This document shows positions 1-8,258 of a stretch of 64,000 bases of DNA, piece after piece; the stretch's first letter is position 1; every line of letters starts with the position of its first letter. This DNA comes from Bacteroidia bacterium. Lineage in GTDB: Bacteria > Bacteroidota > Bacteroidia > AKYH767-A > OLB10. The stretch covers positions 1 through 64,000 of the forward strand of contig JAEUTI010000001.1 of the NCBI GenBank assembly GCA_016788065.1, in the 5' to 3' direction. A program made the translations under genes and the position numbers. The notes under the pieces are model-generated. The model ran no database searches. It was not told the origin of the DNA and worked only from the letters and a program-made list of their open reading frames with translations.

Positions 1-1
1 T

Positions 2-286
2 GTTTTTGGTTTTGCTTACTCCAAAGGATTGAAATCGGGTACAGATATCGGAAATTGGCTGGAGCGACTATTCAGTGCAGTTATGCGATTATTCCAGCCT
101 TCCAGCAAAATAAAAGTCGTTCATAAATCGACGAACATACGCAGTACTACCCGAAATGTGAATGAACCACGTCAGGAAGTGATCGATTCCATTCTCGATA
201 AAATAAGCCGTTCGGGTTATTCCAGTTTATCTAAAGACGAAAAAGAAATTTTGTTTAAAGCTAGTAAAAACACCGGCAAGGAGTAA
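2..286 (+). CDS. Rhomboid-family intramembrane protease, C-terminal end (partial)
   Basis: This is an open frame running in from the left window edge and ending at TAA 284-286, so only the last 94 residues are visible. The short start FGFAYSKGLKSG followed by a soluble tail with the ILDKISRSGYSSLSKDEKEILFKAS motif matches, from memory, the cytoplasmic tail of Bacteroidota rhomboid proteases. The catalytic Ser/His membrane core would lie outside the window. The next gene begins 6 bases later on the same strand, so the two are probably co-transcribed. The family assignment rests on the tail only. Confidence 0.6.
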   Translation, partial: VFGFAYSKGLKSGTDIGNWLERLFSAVMRLFQPSSKIKVVHKSTNIRSTTRNVNEPRQEVIDSILDKISRSGYSSLSKDEKEILFKASKNTGKE

Positions 287-292
287 GAGGAA

Positions 293-1444
293 ATGGTACA
301 GGAAACAGGTAAAAAGTCTACACCAAAGATTAGCAAGACCGGGAAATTCGGTTTGCTTTTCAGAGCTTTTACTATAGTTTTTTCTATAACCGCTTTGTTA
401 TCGGCATATGTGAGTATGTTCAATCCGGCGAAATACTGGTTTATTGCCATTACCGGACTCGGCTTTCCCATTCTGTTTGCCGGAAACATTTTTCTGCTGA
501 TCATTTGGGGAATGCGTCGACGGAAACTTGCCTTTTTACCATTGGCAGTTTTTGTGTTAACCCTGATGAAAATACCTGCTATTTATCAGATGGATGAATC
601 GCGTAAAAAACCTGATTATATTGAAGGGCAATCGGACGAATTAAAGGTTATGAGCTACAATGTGCGATTGTTCGATTTATATAACTGGACGCATAACATT
701 ACCACTAAAGAAGAGATTTTCAGGCTTTTGGATCGCCAGAAACCGGACATTTTATGTTTACAGGAATTTTATTCCTCAGAGGATAAAAATTTTGAAAATG
801 AAAAACGGCTTCGTGAAGACCTAAAGGCCCAGTATGCGCACATTGAATATCCAATTACCCTCAATAAAACCGATCATTGGGGCATTGCAACCTATTCATC
901 GAACCCGATAATTAACAAAGGGGTACTTTATTTCGATAAGCGGACGGCAAATATTTGCATTTTCACCGATATCAATCTGGGAACCGATACCATTCGGGTT
1001 TACAATTGCCATCTGGAATCGGTCCGGTTTGGTGCTGCAGAATATAAATTTATTGAAAATCTGGGGAATGAACAGGATGAGGAAACCGTTGCCAGGACCC
1101 GAAACATCCTGAAAAGACTGAAAATTGCCTTTATCAAACGGGCAGCACAAGCCGATATGATATCGAAACATATTAGTACTTCTCCTTATCCCGTGATTGT
1201 TTGCGGCGATTTCAATGACACCTCCCTTTCCTACACTTACAAAACCATTTCAGCGGGCTTACTGGATGCCTTCAGGGAGTCGGGAAGCGGCATGGGCAGC
1301 ACTTATACGGGTCCAATACCCGGTCTTCGTATCGATTACATCCTCCATTCCGAACGGTTTTATTCGTACGATTTTGAAATCCCCAATTCCAAGCTGAGCG
1401 ATCATTTTCCGATTCTTACCCATATGGTTCTTCAGCCAAAGTAA
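293..1444 (+). CDS. Membrane-anchored endonuclease/exonuclease/phosphatase (EEP) family protein
   Basis: The 383-residue protein has three predicted membrane helices in about the first 105 residues, followed by an EEP (DNase I-like) catalytic domain. The metal-binding and catalytic motifs appear in order: MSYNVRLFD (Asn), DILCLQEF (Glu), YNCHLES (His), VCGDFND (Asp/Asn), and the terminal SDHFPI (Asp-His). The substrate could be nucleic acid, a phosphoinositide-like phosphoester or a sphingolipid, and the sequence does not decide. The ATG follows a purine-rich stretch (aagagga). It lies just downstream of the rhomboid gene, an arrangement I recall as common in Bacteroidota. Confidence 0.85.
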   Translation: MVQETGKKSTPKISKTGKFGLLFRAFTIVFSITALLSAYVSMFNPAKYWFIAITGLGFPILFAGNIFLLIIWGMRRRKLAFLPLAVFVLTLMKIPAIYQMDESRKKPDYIEGQSDELKVMSYNVRLFDLYNWTHNITTKEEIFRLLDRQKPDILCLQEFYSSEDKNFENEKRLREDLKAQYAHIEYPITLNKTDHWGIATYSSNPIINKGVLYFDKRTANICIFTDINLGTDTIRVYNCHLESVRFGAAEYKFIENLGNEQDEETVARTRNILKRLKIAFIKRAAQADMISKHISTSPYPVIVCGDFNDTSLSYTYKTISAGLLDAFRESGSGMGSTYTGPIPGLRIDYILHSERFYSYDFEIPNSKLSDHFPILTHMVLQPK

Positions 1445-1719
1445 ATTTTCGGTGGTTTCCCCTTTTTTGCTAAAAAGTGCTATTTTTGTCCCTGTTCCAG
1501 GGTTCAGTTATTAACAGGATTGAAAATTCTTGCCCGTTTTTTATCCTTTTCTGCCCCTGCCAGGTGCTGCTTAACAAAGTAAATTATGTTTTTTTTAGCA
1601 ATCTTTATAAAAACCTTACTTATGGCCTTCAGGCTATTGCATGAGCCATTTTTTTGTCATTACTTTACGGTGGGAAAATTATATAATACACACAAAAACC
1701 AACTTAATTATTTTTAACT
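1445..1719 (+). other. Intergenic spacer upstream of the Cas6-like gene
   Basis: This is 275 bases without a convincing gene. A TATTTTTG box resembling the Bacteroidota -7 element lies at 1481-1488, more than 230 bases before the next start, so a long leader or a small RNA is possible. I see no strong hairpin. Confidence 0.4.
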
Positions 1720-2457
1720 ATGAGAATTAAAATTTCTTTTCTCAGGGAACATTCTTCAGCAAATTCAATTCCTCTTCATCATCAGAAATTGCTGGCTGAT
1801 AGCCTCGGAGAATACAGCGACACCATCACCGGCGACCGGTTGATGTTCAATTTCTCTTCTTTGAAAGGAACTTCAAAGATTACGAATGGTTTTATGCGTT
1901 TTCTGTCTTCGAAAATCACTTTGGTGATATCGAGCAGAAGTCAGGAGTTTGCGGAAGCTTTGGTTACCAAAATTTTCGATAATCCGTATCTGGCGGTAGG
2001 AAAAATGAATCTCATCCCAAAAACTTATGAGGTAATTCCAGACCCGTCATTTCAAACGAAAATGCGTTACCTGTGCATTTCTCCGCTGATCATGGTAAAT
2101 CCCGATAAGGAGCCTGAAAGAGCTCAGGAACTAATTGATCCTACTTCTCAGGCATTTTCGGATCTGCTGTATAACATTACCCTTGACCGAATGGAAAAGG
2201 CAGGCTATACAGAAGCTCAGTTGAATGAATTTGCCGAATTCGAAGCTCAACCTGATATGGAATACATTACCAAAATCAATGAGTCAGGCAAAAAGTTCGC
2301 CCGCTTCTACAAATCCGCTGCAGGTAATACTATGCTCGGATTTCTGCTTCCTTTCACTCTTCATGCCCACCCGGAAGTACATAAATTCATTTGGGAAGTT
2401 GGCCTTGGTGTACTCACCGAAGAGGGTTACGGAATGGTTGATATGGTTAAATCCTGA
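1720..2457 (+). CDS. cas6: Cas6-family CRISPR RNA-processing endoribonuclease, standalone
   Basis: The 245-residue protein shows the order of features of Cas6 RAMP proteins. It has an N-terminal beta strand (MRIKISF), an IPLHHQ segment with candidate catalytic histidines near residue 20, the FNFSSLKG strand-loop, and LVISSRSQEF. An SPLIMV strand starts the second ferredoxin fold, and the C-terminal glycine-rich loop GLGVLTEEGYGMVDMV matches the Cas6 signature. Cas6 enzymes cut CRISPR precursor RNA within each repeat. No other cas gene and no repeat-spacer array is visible in the window, so the crRNA role is inferred from the family only. The gene ends in its own terminator at 2511-2550, which makes it a single-gene unit. 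Confidence 0.72.
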   Translation: MRIKISFLREHSSANSIPLHHQKLLADSLGEYSDTITGDRLMFNFSSLKGTSKITNGFMRFLSSKITLVISSRSQEFAEALVTKIFDNPYLAVGKMNLIPKTYEVIPDPSFQTKMRYLCISPLIMVNPDKEPERAQELIDPTSQAFSDLLYNITLDRMEKAGYTEAQLNEFAEFEAQPDMEYITKINESGKKFARFYKSAAGNTMLGFLLPFTLHAHPEVHKFIWEVGLGVLTEEGYGMVDMVKS

Positions 2458-2510
2458 TGTCGGCAGCATTAGTAGCTGCACCCGGCATTTGATATTCTTT
2501 AACAAGAATC

Positions 2511-2550
2511 AAAAGAGGCTGACTCCCTTTCCAGAGCCGGCCTCTTTTTT
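2511..2550 (+). terminator. Rho-independent terminator after cas6
   Basis: Nine-base perfect arms (AAAAGAGGC at 2511-2519 and GCCTCTTTT at 2540-2548) are followed by a run of T. It separates cas6 from the transglycosylase gene starting at 2561. Confidence 0.8.
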
Positions 2551-2560
2551 ATTCTCACCT

Positions 2561-4528
2561 ATGACGCTGAAAAGAGCTGTTGCCATTTTAATTGCACTTG
2601 CTGCCATTTCGTTCGCCTCCTTTTTATTACTGAGAGGAGTCGTTCTGGAGAAAGCCATTTCCAAAGTGCAACAAAAAGTGAAAACCTCTCTTGGTGTTGA
2701 CCTGCTCATTGAAAAAGCATACTTCGAAAGTTTTGCACGTGTCGGCGCCGAGCACATTTATCTAATCCCTAAAAATAAAGATACCCTTTTCTATTGCAAC
2801 AAAGCAGCAATTTCATTTTCATTGTGGAGACTGATAAAAGGACAGCCTCCACTCAATAATATCGTACTGAAAACCGGTTATCTCCAATTAGTGGAGGTTA
2901 ATGACTCTATCTCCAATTTCAGTTTTCTATTTGAAAAAAACAAAAAACGTAGTGTCGACAGCGACACTTTAAAGTCGGCCATGAATTACCGTGAATTGGC
3001 CTCATCGCTTTGGCACCGGGCATTTGGACTGGCAGATTTTAATTTTAACATGACCGACTTCGAATTTCGGTGGATAGCACCCGGTTACCGGGAGGTACTG
3101 CAAATTACGGAATGCCGGCTTCAAAAAACAGTGTTTGCTGCAAGTGTAACAGATAGTCTGGCAACCGGCACTGCAACCTGGAAAGCTGAAGGTATCATTG
3201 ATCCCGATGCTGAAATTTTTCAACTGAAAGCTGCTTCAACAACTGACAAAATTATACCTGTACCCTTTTTTGAGAAAATATCCGGAATCTCGTACCGCCT
3301 GCACTCTTTCGAGCTGTTGCTCGATAGCGCTGAAATTGATAATGACTATTTCAAAACTCACCTGGTAGCTTCTGCCTTTCGTCCAGCAATCAATCACTGG
3401 CGCATTAGTCCCATTGATGTAAAACTCGACAGTATCAAACTCGACTTTCATGTAAGCATCAATGATTCAGCATTTGCATTTGATACCACTTCTCAAGTAC
3501 TTGTAAACCGTTTACCAATTCATACAGGATTTGAGATATCGAAAAACATAATTACGCTTGTAAATTTAAAAGTCAGAATTCCCGAAGTTGATGCCAATAC
3601 ATTTTTCACATCGCTCCCTTCCGGATTATTCTCTACTCTGGAAGGAATTAATGCTTCAGGACAATTAAAATACCGACTCGATTTCCGTTTAAATCCCGCA
3701 GTACCTGATTCACTTCATTTTGATTCGGAATTAAAAGGAAATAAATTCCGGATTACGAAATTCGGAAATGAAAATTTTGCTGCAATTAATGGTCAGTTTA
3801 TTTATGTAGCACAAGATAAGGACAGGATTCTTAGTGTTTTTCCGGTGGGTCCCGAAAATCCGGATTTTGTTCCTCTTACAGAAATTAGTCCGCTGCTGAT
3901 TAATTCCGTTCTAACAGCGGAAGATGGCACCTTCCGTTTTCACCGCGGCTTTAATGAAGAAGCATTTCGTCAATCGATTGCTACCAATATTAAAGAACGC
4001 CGGTTTGCCCGTGGTGGCAGCACCATCACCATGCAATTGGTCAAGAATGTTTTCTTAAATAGAAATAAAACCGTTTCCCGGAAGTTGGAAGAAGCAATCA
4101 TTGTGTGGATGATTGAATCGACCGGCATGGTTAGTAAAGACCGTATGCTCGAAGTATATCTGAATATTATTGAATGGGGTCCCGGAATATTCGGAATTGG
4201 AGAAGCATCTCAATTTTATTTCAGCAAGCATCCTTCTCAACTAACCTTAGAAGAAAGTATTTTCCTATCGAGCATCATTCCAAATCCGAAAGCTTTCCGT
4301 TACAGCTTCGATAAACAAGGTATGCTAAGGGAATATCTGCAATATTATTTTAAACTGGTGGCAGGCAGATTAGCACGCAAAGAAATAATAACGCAGGAAC
4401 AACTTGATCAATTGAAATTCGGAGTGGAACTCAAAGGTCCGGCACTTCAATATGTAGTACCGGCTGACACTATTCCTGCAGATACGATACCAACAGAATT
4501 TGAACCTCTATTCTTTGAAAACCTTTAA
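2561..4528 (+). CDS. Peptidoglycan glycosyltransferase (GT51) with long N-terminal extracytoplasmic region
   Basis: The chosen ATG at 2561 gives 655 residues beginning with a single membrane anchor (KRAVAILIALAAISFASFLLL). The frame stays open further upstream, but that stretch lies inside cas6 and its terminator. Residues about 30-440 resemble AsmA-type beta-rich regions. The GT51 domain follows with catalytic Glu454 in EDGTFRFHRG (454-463), GGSTITMQLVKN (485-496), RKLEEAIIVWMIE and MLEVYLNIIEWG. GT51 enzymes polymerise lipid II into glycan strands at the periplasmic face. There is no transpeptidase domain, so it is monofunctional, but it is much longer than MtgA-type enzymes (about 240 residues). 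Confidence 0.85.
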   Translation: MTLKRAVAILIALAAISFASFLLLRGVVLEKAISKVQQKVKTSLGVDLLIEKAYFESFARVGAEHIYLIPKNKDTLFYCNKAAISFSLWRLIKGQPPLNNIVLKTGYLQLVEVNDSISNFSFLFEKNKKRSVDSDTLKSAMNYRELASSLWHRAFGLADFNFNMTDFEFRWIAPGYREVLQITECRLQKTVFAASVTDSLATGTATWKAEGIIDPDAEIFQLKAASTTDKIIPVPFFEKISGISYRLHSFELLLDSAEIDNDYFKTHLVASAFRPAINHWRISPIDVKLDSIKLDFHVSINDSAFAFDTTSQVLVNRLPIHTGFEISKNIITLVNLKVRIPEVDANTFFTSLPSGLFSTLEGINASGQLKYRLDFRLNPAVPDSLHFDSELKGNKFRITKFGNENFAAINGQFIYVAQDKDRILSVFPVGPENPDFVPLTEISPLLINSVLTAEDGTFRFHRGFNEEAFRQSIATNIKERRFARGGSTITMQLVKNVFLNRNKTVSRKLEEAIIVWMIESTGMVSKDRMLEVYLNIIEWGPGIFGIGEASQFYFSKHPSQLTLEESIFLSSIIPNPKAFRYSFDKQGMLREYLQYYFKLVAGRLARKEIITQEQLDQLKFGVELKGPALQYVVPADTIPADTIPTEFEPLFFENL

Positions 4529-4543
4529 CGGAAATTTCTACCG

Positions 4544-5845
4544 ATGCAAAATTCTTCTGAATTAACTGAAACAAAATCCGGCATAGTAAACTGGCTGGTG
4601 ATTGTCGCTGCCCTGGGTTACTTTGTAGATATTTATGACCTTGTTCTTTTTAATGTCGTAAAGAGGGAAAGTCTGGAATTTATAAGGGACCTTCATGGTT
4701 TAGATATTAACATCAAAGACACAGGAATATTTCTGTTTAATTGCCAGATGGCTGGAATGCTGATTGGTGGAATTCTATGGGGTGTTTGGGGAGATAAAAA
4801 AGGGCGTATTTCTGTTTTGTTTGGATCCATTATGTTATACTCCATTGCGAATATCGTGAATGCTTTTACATTTGATATCACCAGTTATGCAATTGTAAGA
4901 GTGATAGCAGGAATTGGACTTGCGGGCGAACTGGGAGCTGGAATTACTCTGGTTGCTGAAACGATGCACAAAGAAAAAAGAGGTTACGGAACCATGATCA
5001 TTGTAACATTTGGAGCATTGGGAGCTGTGCTGGCAGGTTTGGTTGGCACCGAAGGACATGTGGTTGCTGAATTTCTTACAGCAAATACCGGATACACTTT
5101 TCAAAACTGGCAAGTGGTATATTTGATTGGTGGATTTCTGGGAATTCTGTTATTGATCTTGCGTGTTGGAGCTTTTGAATCGGGAATGTTTAAATCCATG
5201 CAACATCACCAGGTTAGCAAGGGCGATTTTTTTGCTTTGTTTAAAACGGCAGAAAACAGATCGAAATACTTGTATTGCATATTAATTGGATTGCCTATCT
5301 GGTATATCATTGGTGTTCTTGTTTCCCTTTCACAGGATGTATTTGGTAAAGAACTCGGCATTGATGGAATTGTAAATGGCAAGGCAGTGATGTTTGCATA
5401 TATAGGATTATCCGTAGGTGATCTCATTTCCGGATTATTAAGTCAAATGTTGCGAAGCCGAAGGAAAGTCGTTTTCCTTTATCTTATTTTTACTTCATTG
5501 CTTGTTTTGTATTTCATTTTTGGGGCCCACGGTATAACTGTATCACAGTATTATTTTATTTGCTTTTTACTTGGACTGGCATCAGGCTACTGGGCCATTT
5601 TTGTAACCATAGCCTCTGAACAATTCGGAACCAATATACGTTCTACTGTTACGAACACGGTTCCAAATTTCGTACGAGGTGCAGTATTACCAATTACTAT
5701 GGGATTTACCTCTCTAAGCGGTTTGACATCCAACCTGACCTCAGCGCTTGTAATTGGTGGAATTTGTATCGGATTGGCCTGGTATGCTACCTATAAGGTA
5801 AAAGAAACGTTTGCCAAGGATTTGAATTATTTTGAAACGATGTAG
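4544..5845 (+). CDS. Major facilitator superfamily transporter
   Basis: The 433-residue protein has about 12 hydrophobic segments. It carries an MFS loop 2-3 signature (GGILWGVWGDKKGRISVLFGS) and a second half opening at GDFFALFKTAENRSKYLYC. The YFVDIYDLVLFNVV start resembles metabolite:proton symporters of the sugar/aromatic-acid type, but the substrate cannot be read from the sequence. It begins 15 bases after the GT51 gene and its stop lies 2 bases before the next ATG, so it is probably co-transcribed with the CoA-binding protein gene. Confidence 0.8.
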   Translation: MQNSSELTETKSGIVNWLVIVAALGYFVDIYDLVLFNVVKRESLEFIRDLHGLDINIKDTGIFLFNCQMAGMLIGGILWGVWGDKKGRISVLFGSIMLYSIANIVNAFTFDITSYAIVRVIAGIGLAGELGAGITLVAETMHKEKRGYGTMIIVTFGALGAVLAGLVGTEGHVVAEFLTANTGYTFQNWQVVYLIGGFLGILLLILRVGAFESGMFKSMQHHQVSKGDFFALFKTAENRSKYLYCILIGLPIWYIIGVLVSLSQDVFGKELGIDGIVNGKAVMFAYIGLSVGDLISGLLSQMLRSRRKVVFLYLIFTSLLVLYFIFGAHGITVSQYYFICFLLGLASGYWAIFVTIASEQFGTNIRSTVTNTVPNFVRGAVLPITMGFTSLSGLTSNLTSALVIGGICIGLAWYATYKVKETFAKDLNYFETM

Positions 5846-5847
5846 TG

Positions 5848-6216
5848 ATGTCTGAAAACAAAAAGACTTTGGTAATTGGTGCAAGTGAAAACCCTTCACG
5901 GTATGCATTTATTGCAGCGAACCGATTACTGCAATATGGACATGATATTGTTTTGCTTGGAAACAGAAAAGGAATGATCAGTGGACATCCAATTGAGACC
6001 GGAACTCCGCCGTTTCAAAATATTCATACCATAACTTTGTATATGCGGGCTGAGCTTCAAAAACCTTTGTATCAATATTTCCTGGCATTAAAACCTAAGC
6101 GAATCATTTTTAATCCCGGAACCGAAAACAGGGAATTTGAAAAACTCGCAGAACAACAAGGAATCGAAACAACAGAAGCCTGCACACTGGTTATGTTATC
6201 AGTGGGCACCTATTAA
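5848..6216 (+). CDS. CoA-binding (Rossmann) domain protein
   Basis: This is a 122-residue single-domain protein. The TLVIGASENPSRYAFIAANRLLQYGHDIVLLGNRKG opening (residues about 7-43) is the CoA_binding / YccU-type Rossmann fold, and the later segment PKRIIFNPGTEN is typical of the family. I chose ATG 5848 over the GTG at 5845, which overlaps the MFS stop codon. Its role is unknown; such proteins bind CoA or nucleotides in vitro. Its stop abuts the stop of the convergent histidine kinase gene with no spacer. Confidence 0.75.
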   Translation: MSENKKTLVIGASENPSRYAFIAANRLLQYGHDIVLLGNRKGMISGHPIETGTPPFQNIHTITLYMRAELQKPLYQYFLALKPKRIIFNPGTENREFEKLAEQQGIETTEACTLVMLSVGTY

Positions 6217-7548
6217 TCAGGCAGCCGGGGTAATCTGAAATTTAAGAGTAAAGGTTGTTCCCTTCATTCGTTTGGATGAAACAAAAATTGCAACCCGGTG
6301 AAAATCGGCAATGGTTTTTACGATTGGCAATCCCAAACCATATCCTTGTCCGTCATTGCTTCCAAATCGCTTAAAACGGTCGAATATATTATCTAACTGA
6401 CTTGTTTCAATTCCAATTCCGGTGTCTTCAACCTCAAGAATGTACTGATTATTGGCATAAGTTCCACGAATGAAAATATGACCACCGATGTTATTATAAC
6501 GGATAGCATTATTCACCAGGTTAAATATCATCGTAAACAATAAAGATTTATTACCTGGTCCGAAGGGAGGAACTTTTTCAAGATTTAATACGGCATGTAT
6601 GTTCTTTTCCTCCATCACTTCCTCCAGCTCAGAAATAACCTCATCAACCAGAGCAGGCAGATTAACTTCTTCCTGTTTCAGGTACTGATCATTCTCGATT
6701 TTGGAAATGAGTAACAGGGCTCGAATAATTTTACTTAACCTGCTAAGTGTTTTCTGTGATTCAATAATTTTATTTTCAAACTCAACCGGAACTTCGTTGC
6801 CGATAATCATATTTTCCATTCTGTTTTGGAGAATGGAAATTGGAGTAAGCAACTCATGTGCAACGTTAGCAATAAATTCTTTTTCGATAAGAAACGCATC
6901 CTTGGTTTTCTTCATCAACTCATTGATACTTTTACCGAGGTAACTGAATTCCCATGTGGATGTTTTAACAGAATCAAAATTGTAGCTGGCAGGATTTCCG
7001 CTCAGTTGTAATTTCTGTTTTACAATTTTATTGAAGGGTTTAAGCATTAAACGGGCAAATCCAATATCAATAAAAACTGAAACGATAATAAAAATAATCA
7101 TGAGGGTTAGACTGAACTGCATGATAATTTTATTCAGTTGATAGATGGTACTTAAACCTTCACCAATATTCAATTGATACAACTGATTGTCGTAAACAAA
7201 AGATTGTTTGATCACCCTGTGTGTAAGACGTTCCCCTCCCACATCACGTTGTTCGTTACCAATTACAGTTTCAGGTGCCGGAGTTCCATTACTTAAAGGT
7301 TCAATGGAAATAAACTCTTCCTTCAAAATATTGTAGCTTTCAAAGCTGCAATCCTGCTCCATGATGATCTCATTGATACCTCCTTTTGAAATAATCATAA
7401 GCACTCGGTCGGTTCGGGCAATAAGTCGCTTATCGATGTGGTCATAAACTACCTGCTTCACAATGAGTGGCATCAAAACCCCAAAAGCGGCAATGATAAT
7501 ACCCTTCGAAAGAGCGTTATAAATAGCAAGTTTGACCTGTAACTTCAT
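6217..7548 (-). CDS. Two-component sensor histidine kinase
   Basis: The 443-residue inner-membrane kinase has transmembrane segments at about 15-31 and 143-162 that enclose a periplasmic sensor region of about 110 residues. The phospho-acceptor is His231 in FIANVAHELLTPIS. The ATPase domain has an N box (NLVNNAIRYNN, about 343-353), G1 DTGIG (375-379) and G2 GYGLGL (402-407). HELLTP replaces the usual HELRTP. The start overlaps the response regulator stop by 4 bases (ATGA), so the two are translationally coupled. The ligand is unknown. Confidence 0.9.
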   Translation of the reverse strand: MKLQVKLAIYNALSKGIIIAAFGVLMPLIVKQVVYDHIDKRLIARTDRVLMIISKGGINEIIMEQDCSFESYNILKEEFISIEPLSNGTPAPETVIGNEQRDVGGERLTHRVIKQSFVYDNQLYQLNIGEGLSTIYQLNKIIMQFSLTLMIIFIIVSVFIDIGFARLMLKPFNKIVKQKLQLSGNPASYNFDSVKTSTWEFSYLGKSINELMKKTKDAFLIEKEFIANVAHELLTPISILQNRMENMIIGNEVPVEFENKIIESQKTLSRLSKIIRALLLISKIENDQYLKQEEVNLPALVDEVISELEEVMEEKNIHAVLNLEKVPPFGPGNKSLLFTMIFNLVNNAIRYNNIGGHIFIRGTYANNQYILEVEDTGIGIETSQLDNIFDRFKRFGSNDGQGYGLGLPIVKTIADFHRVAIFVSSKRMKGTTFTLKFQITPAA

Positions 7549-8219
7549 TGATTGAGTCTGTATCCGATTCCTCTGACTGTTTCAAGCCAGTCGGTGCCGC
7601 CGAATGCACTTAATTTTTTACGTAAATTTTTAATGTGAACATCAATATAGTTGGAATCGTAATCTTCTTCCATCACATCACCCCAGATATGTTCTGTCAG
7701 TTGCATTCTGGTGAGCACTCTGTTTTTGTGGAGCGCGAGATAATGCAACAAATCAAATTCTTTACGGGTGAGATTCACCAATTGTTCGCCATAATGAACG
7801 GTCCGGTTATTAATATCCATTAAAAATTCACCAATACGAATTGCATTGGTTGTGAGTCCATGTTTTCGTCTCAGAATTGCCTGCATACGGGAATGCAATT
7901 CCATTAATGAAAATGGTTTCGCCAAATAATCATCGGCACCCAGGTCAAGACCTTTAATTTTATCATCCGTTTCACTTCTTGCAGTAAGAATAATAAAGGC
8001 GGAATCTCTGTTGCCTTCACGAGCTTCTTTCAGCAAATCAAAACCATTATAATCGGGTAAACCAATATCGAGTAAGACAAAATCGTAAGCGTTTACAAAT
8101 ATTTTTTCGGAAGCACTCTTCCCATTAAAAGCTACATCACAATTATAACCTTGTTTAGTCAGGTAAATCTCGACTTCATGAGAGAGACTTTTTTCATCTT
8201 CAACGATAAGTACATTCAT
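7545..8219 (-). CDS. OmpR/PhoB-family response regulator
   Basis: From the ATG at 8219 the protein has 224 residues and starts at the conserved MNVLIVEDE. The frame extends to 8258, but that adds 13 residues not expected in the family. The receiver domain has acidic residues EDE (7-9), phospho-acceptor Asp51 in LLDIGLPDYNG and Lys101 in LAKPF. The C-terminal winged helix ends DVHIKNLRKKLSAFGGTDWLETVRGIGYRL, typical of OmpR DNA-binding domains. It is the cognate regulator of the downstream kinase. Confidence 0.92.
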   Translation of the reverse strand: MNVLIVEDEKSLSHEVEIYLTKQGYNCDVAFNGKSASEKIFVNAYDFVLLDIGLPDYNGFDLLKEAREGNRDSAFIILTARSETDDKIKGLDLGADDYLAKPFSLMELHSRMQAILRRKHGLTTNAIRIGEFLMDINNRTVHYGEQLVNLTRKEFDLLHYLALHKNRVLTRMQLTEHIWGDVMEEDYDSNYIDVHIKNLRKKLSAFGGTDWLETVRGIGYRLNQ

Positions 8220-8258
8220 AGTCCGGATTCTGTTTGTTTCAGATAAATTTAAGTTCAA

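Noticed and set aside
1586-1717. A 43-codon ORF just upstream of cas6 with a hydrophobic start.
   Set aside because: It has no ribosome binding site, spans the probable promoter region of cas6 and ends 3 bases before its ATG. Its composition fits AT-rich chance translation.
2225-2560. An extended start for the GT51 gene giving 767 residues.
   Set aside because: The extra 112 codons overlap cas6 and its terminator in another frame. A membrane anchor begins right at ATG 2561.
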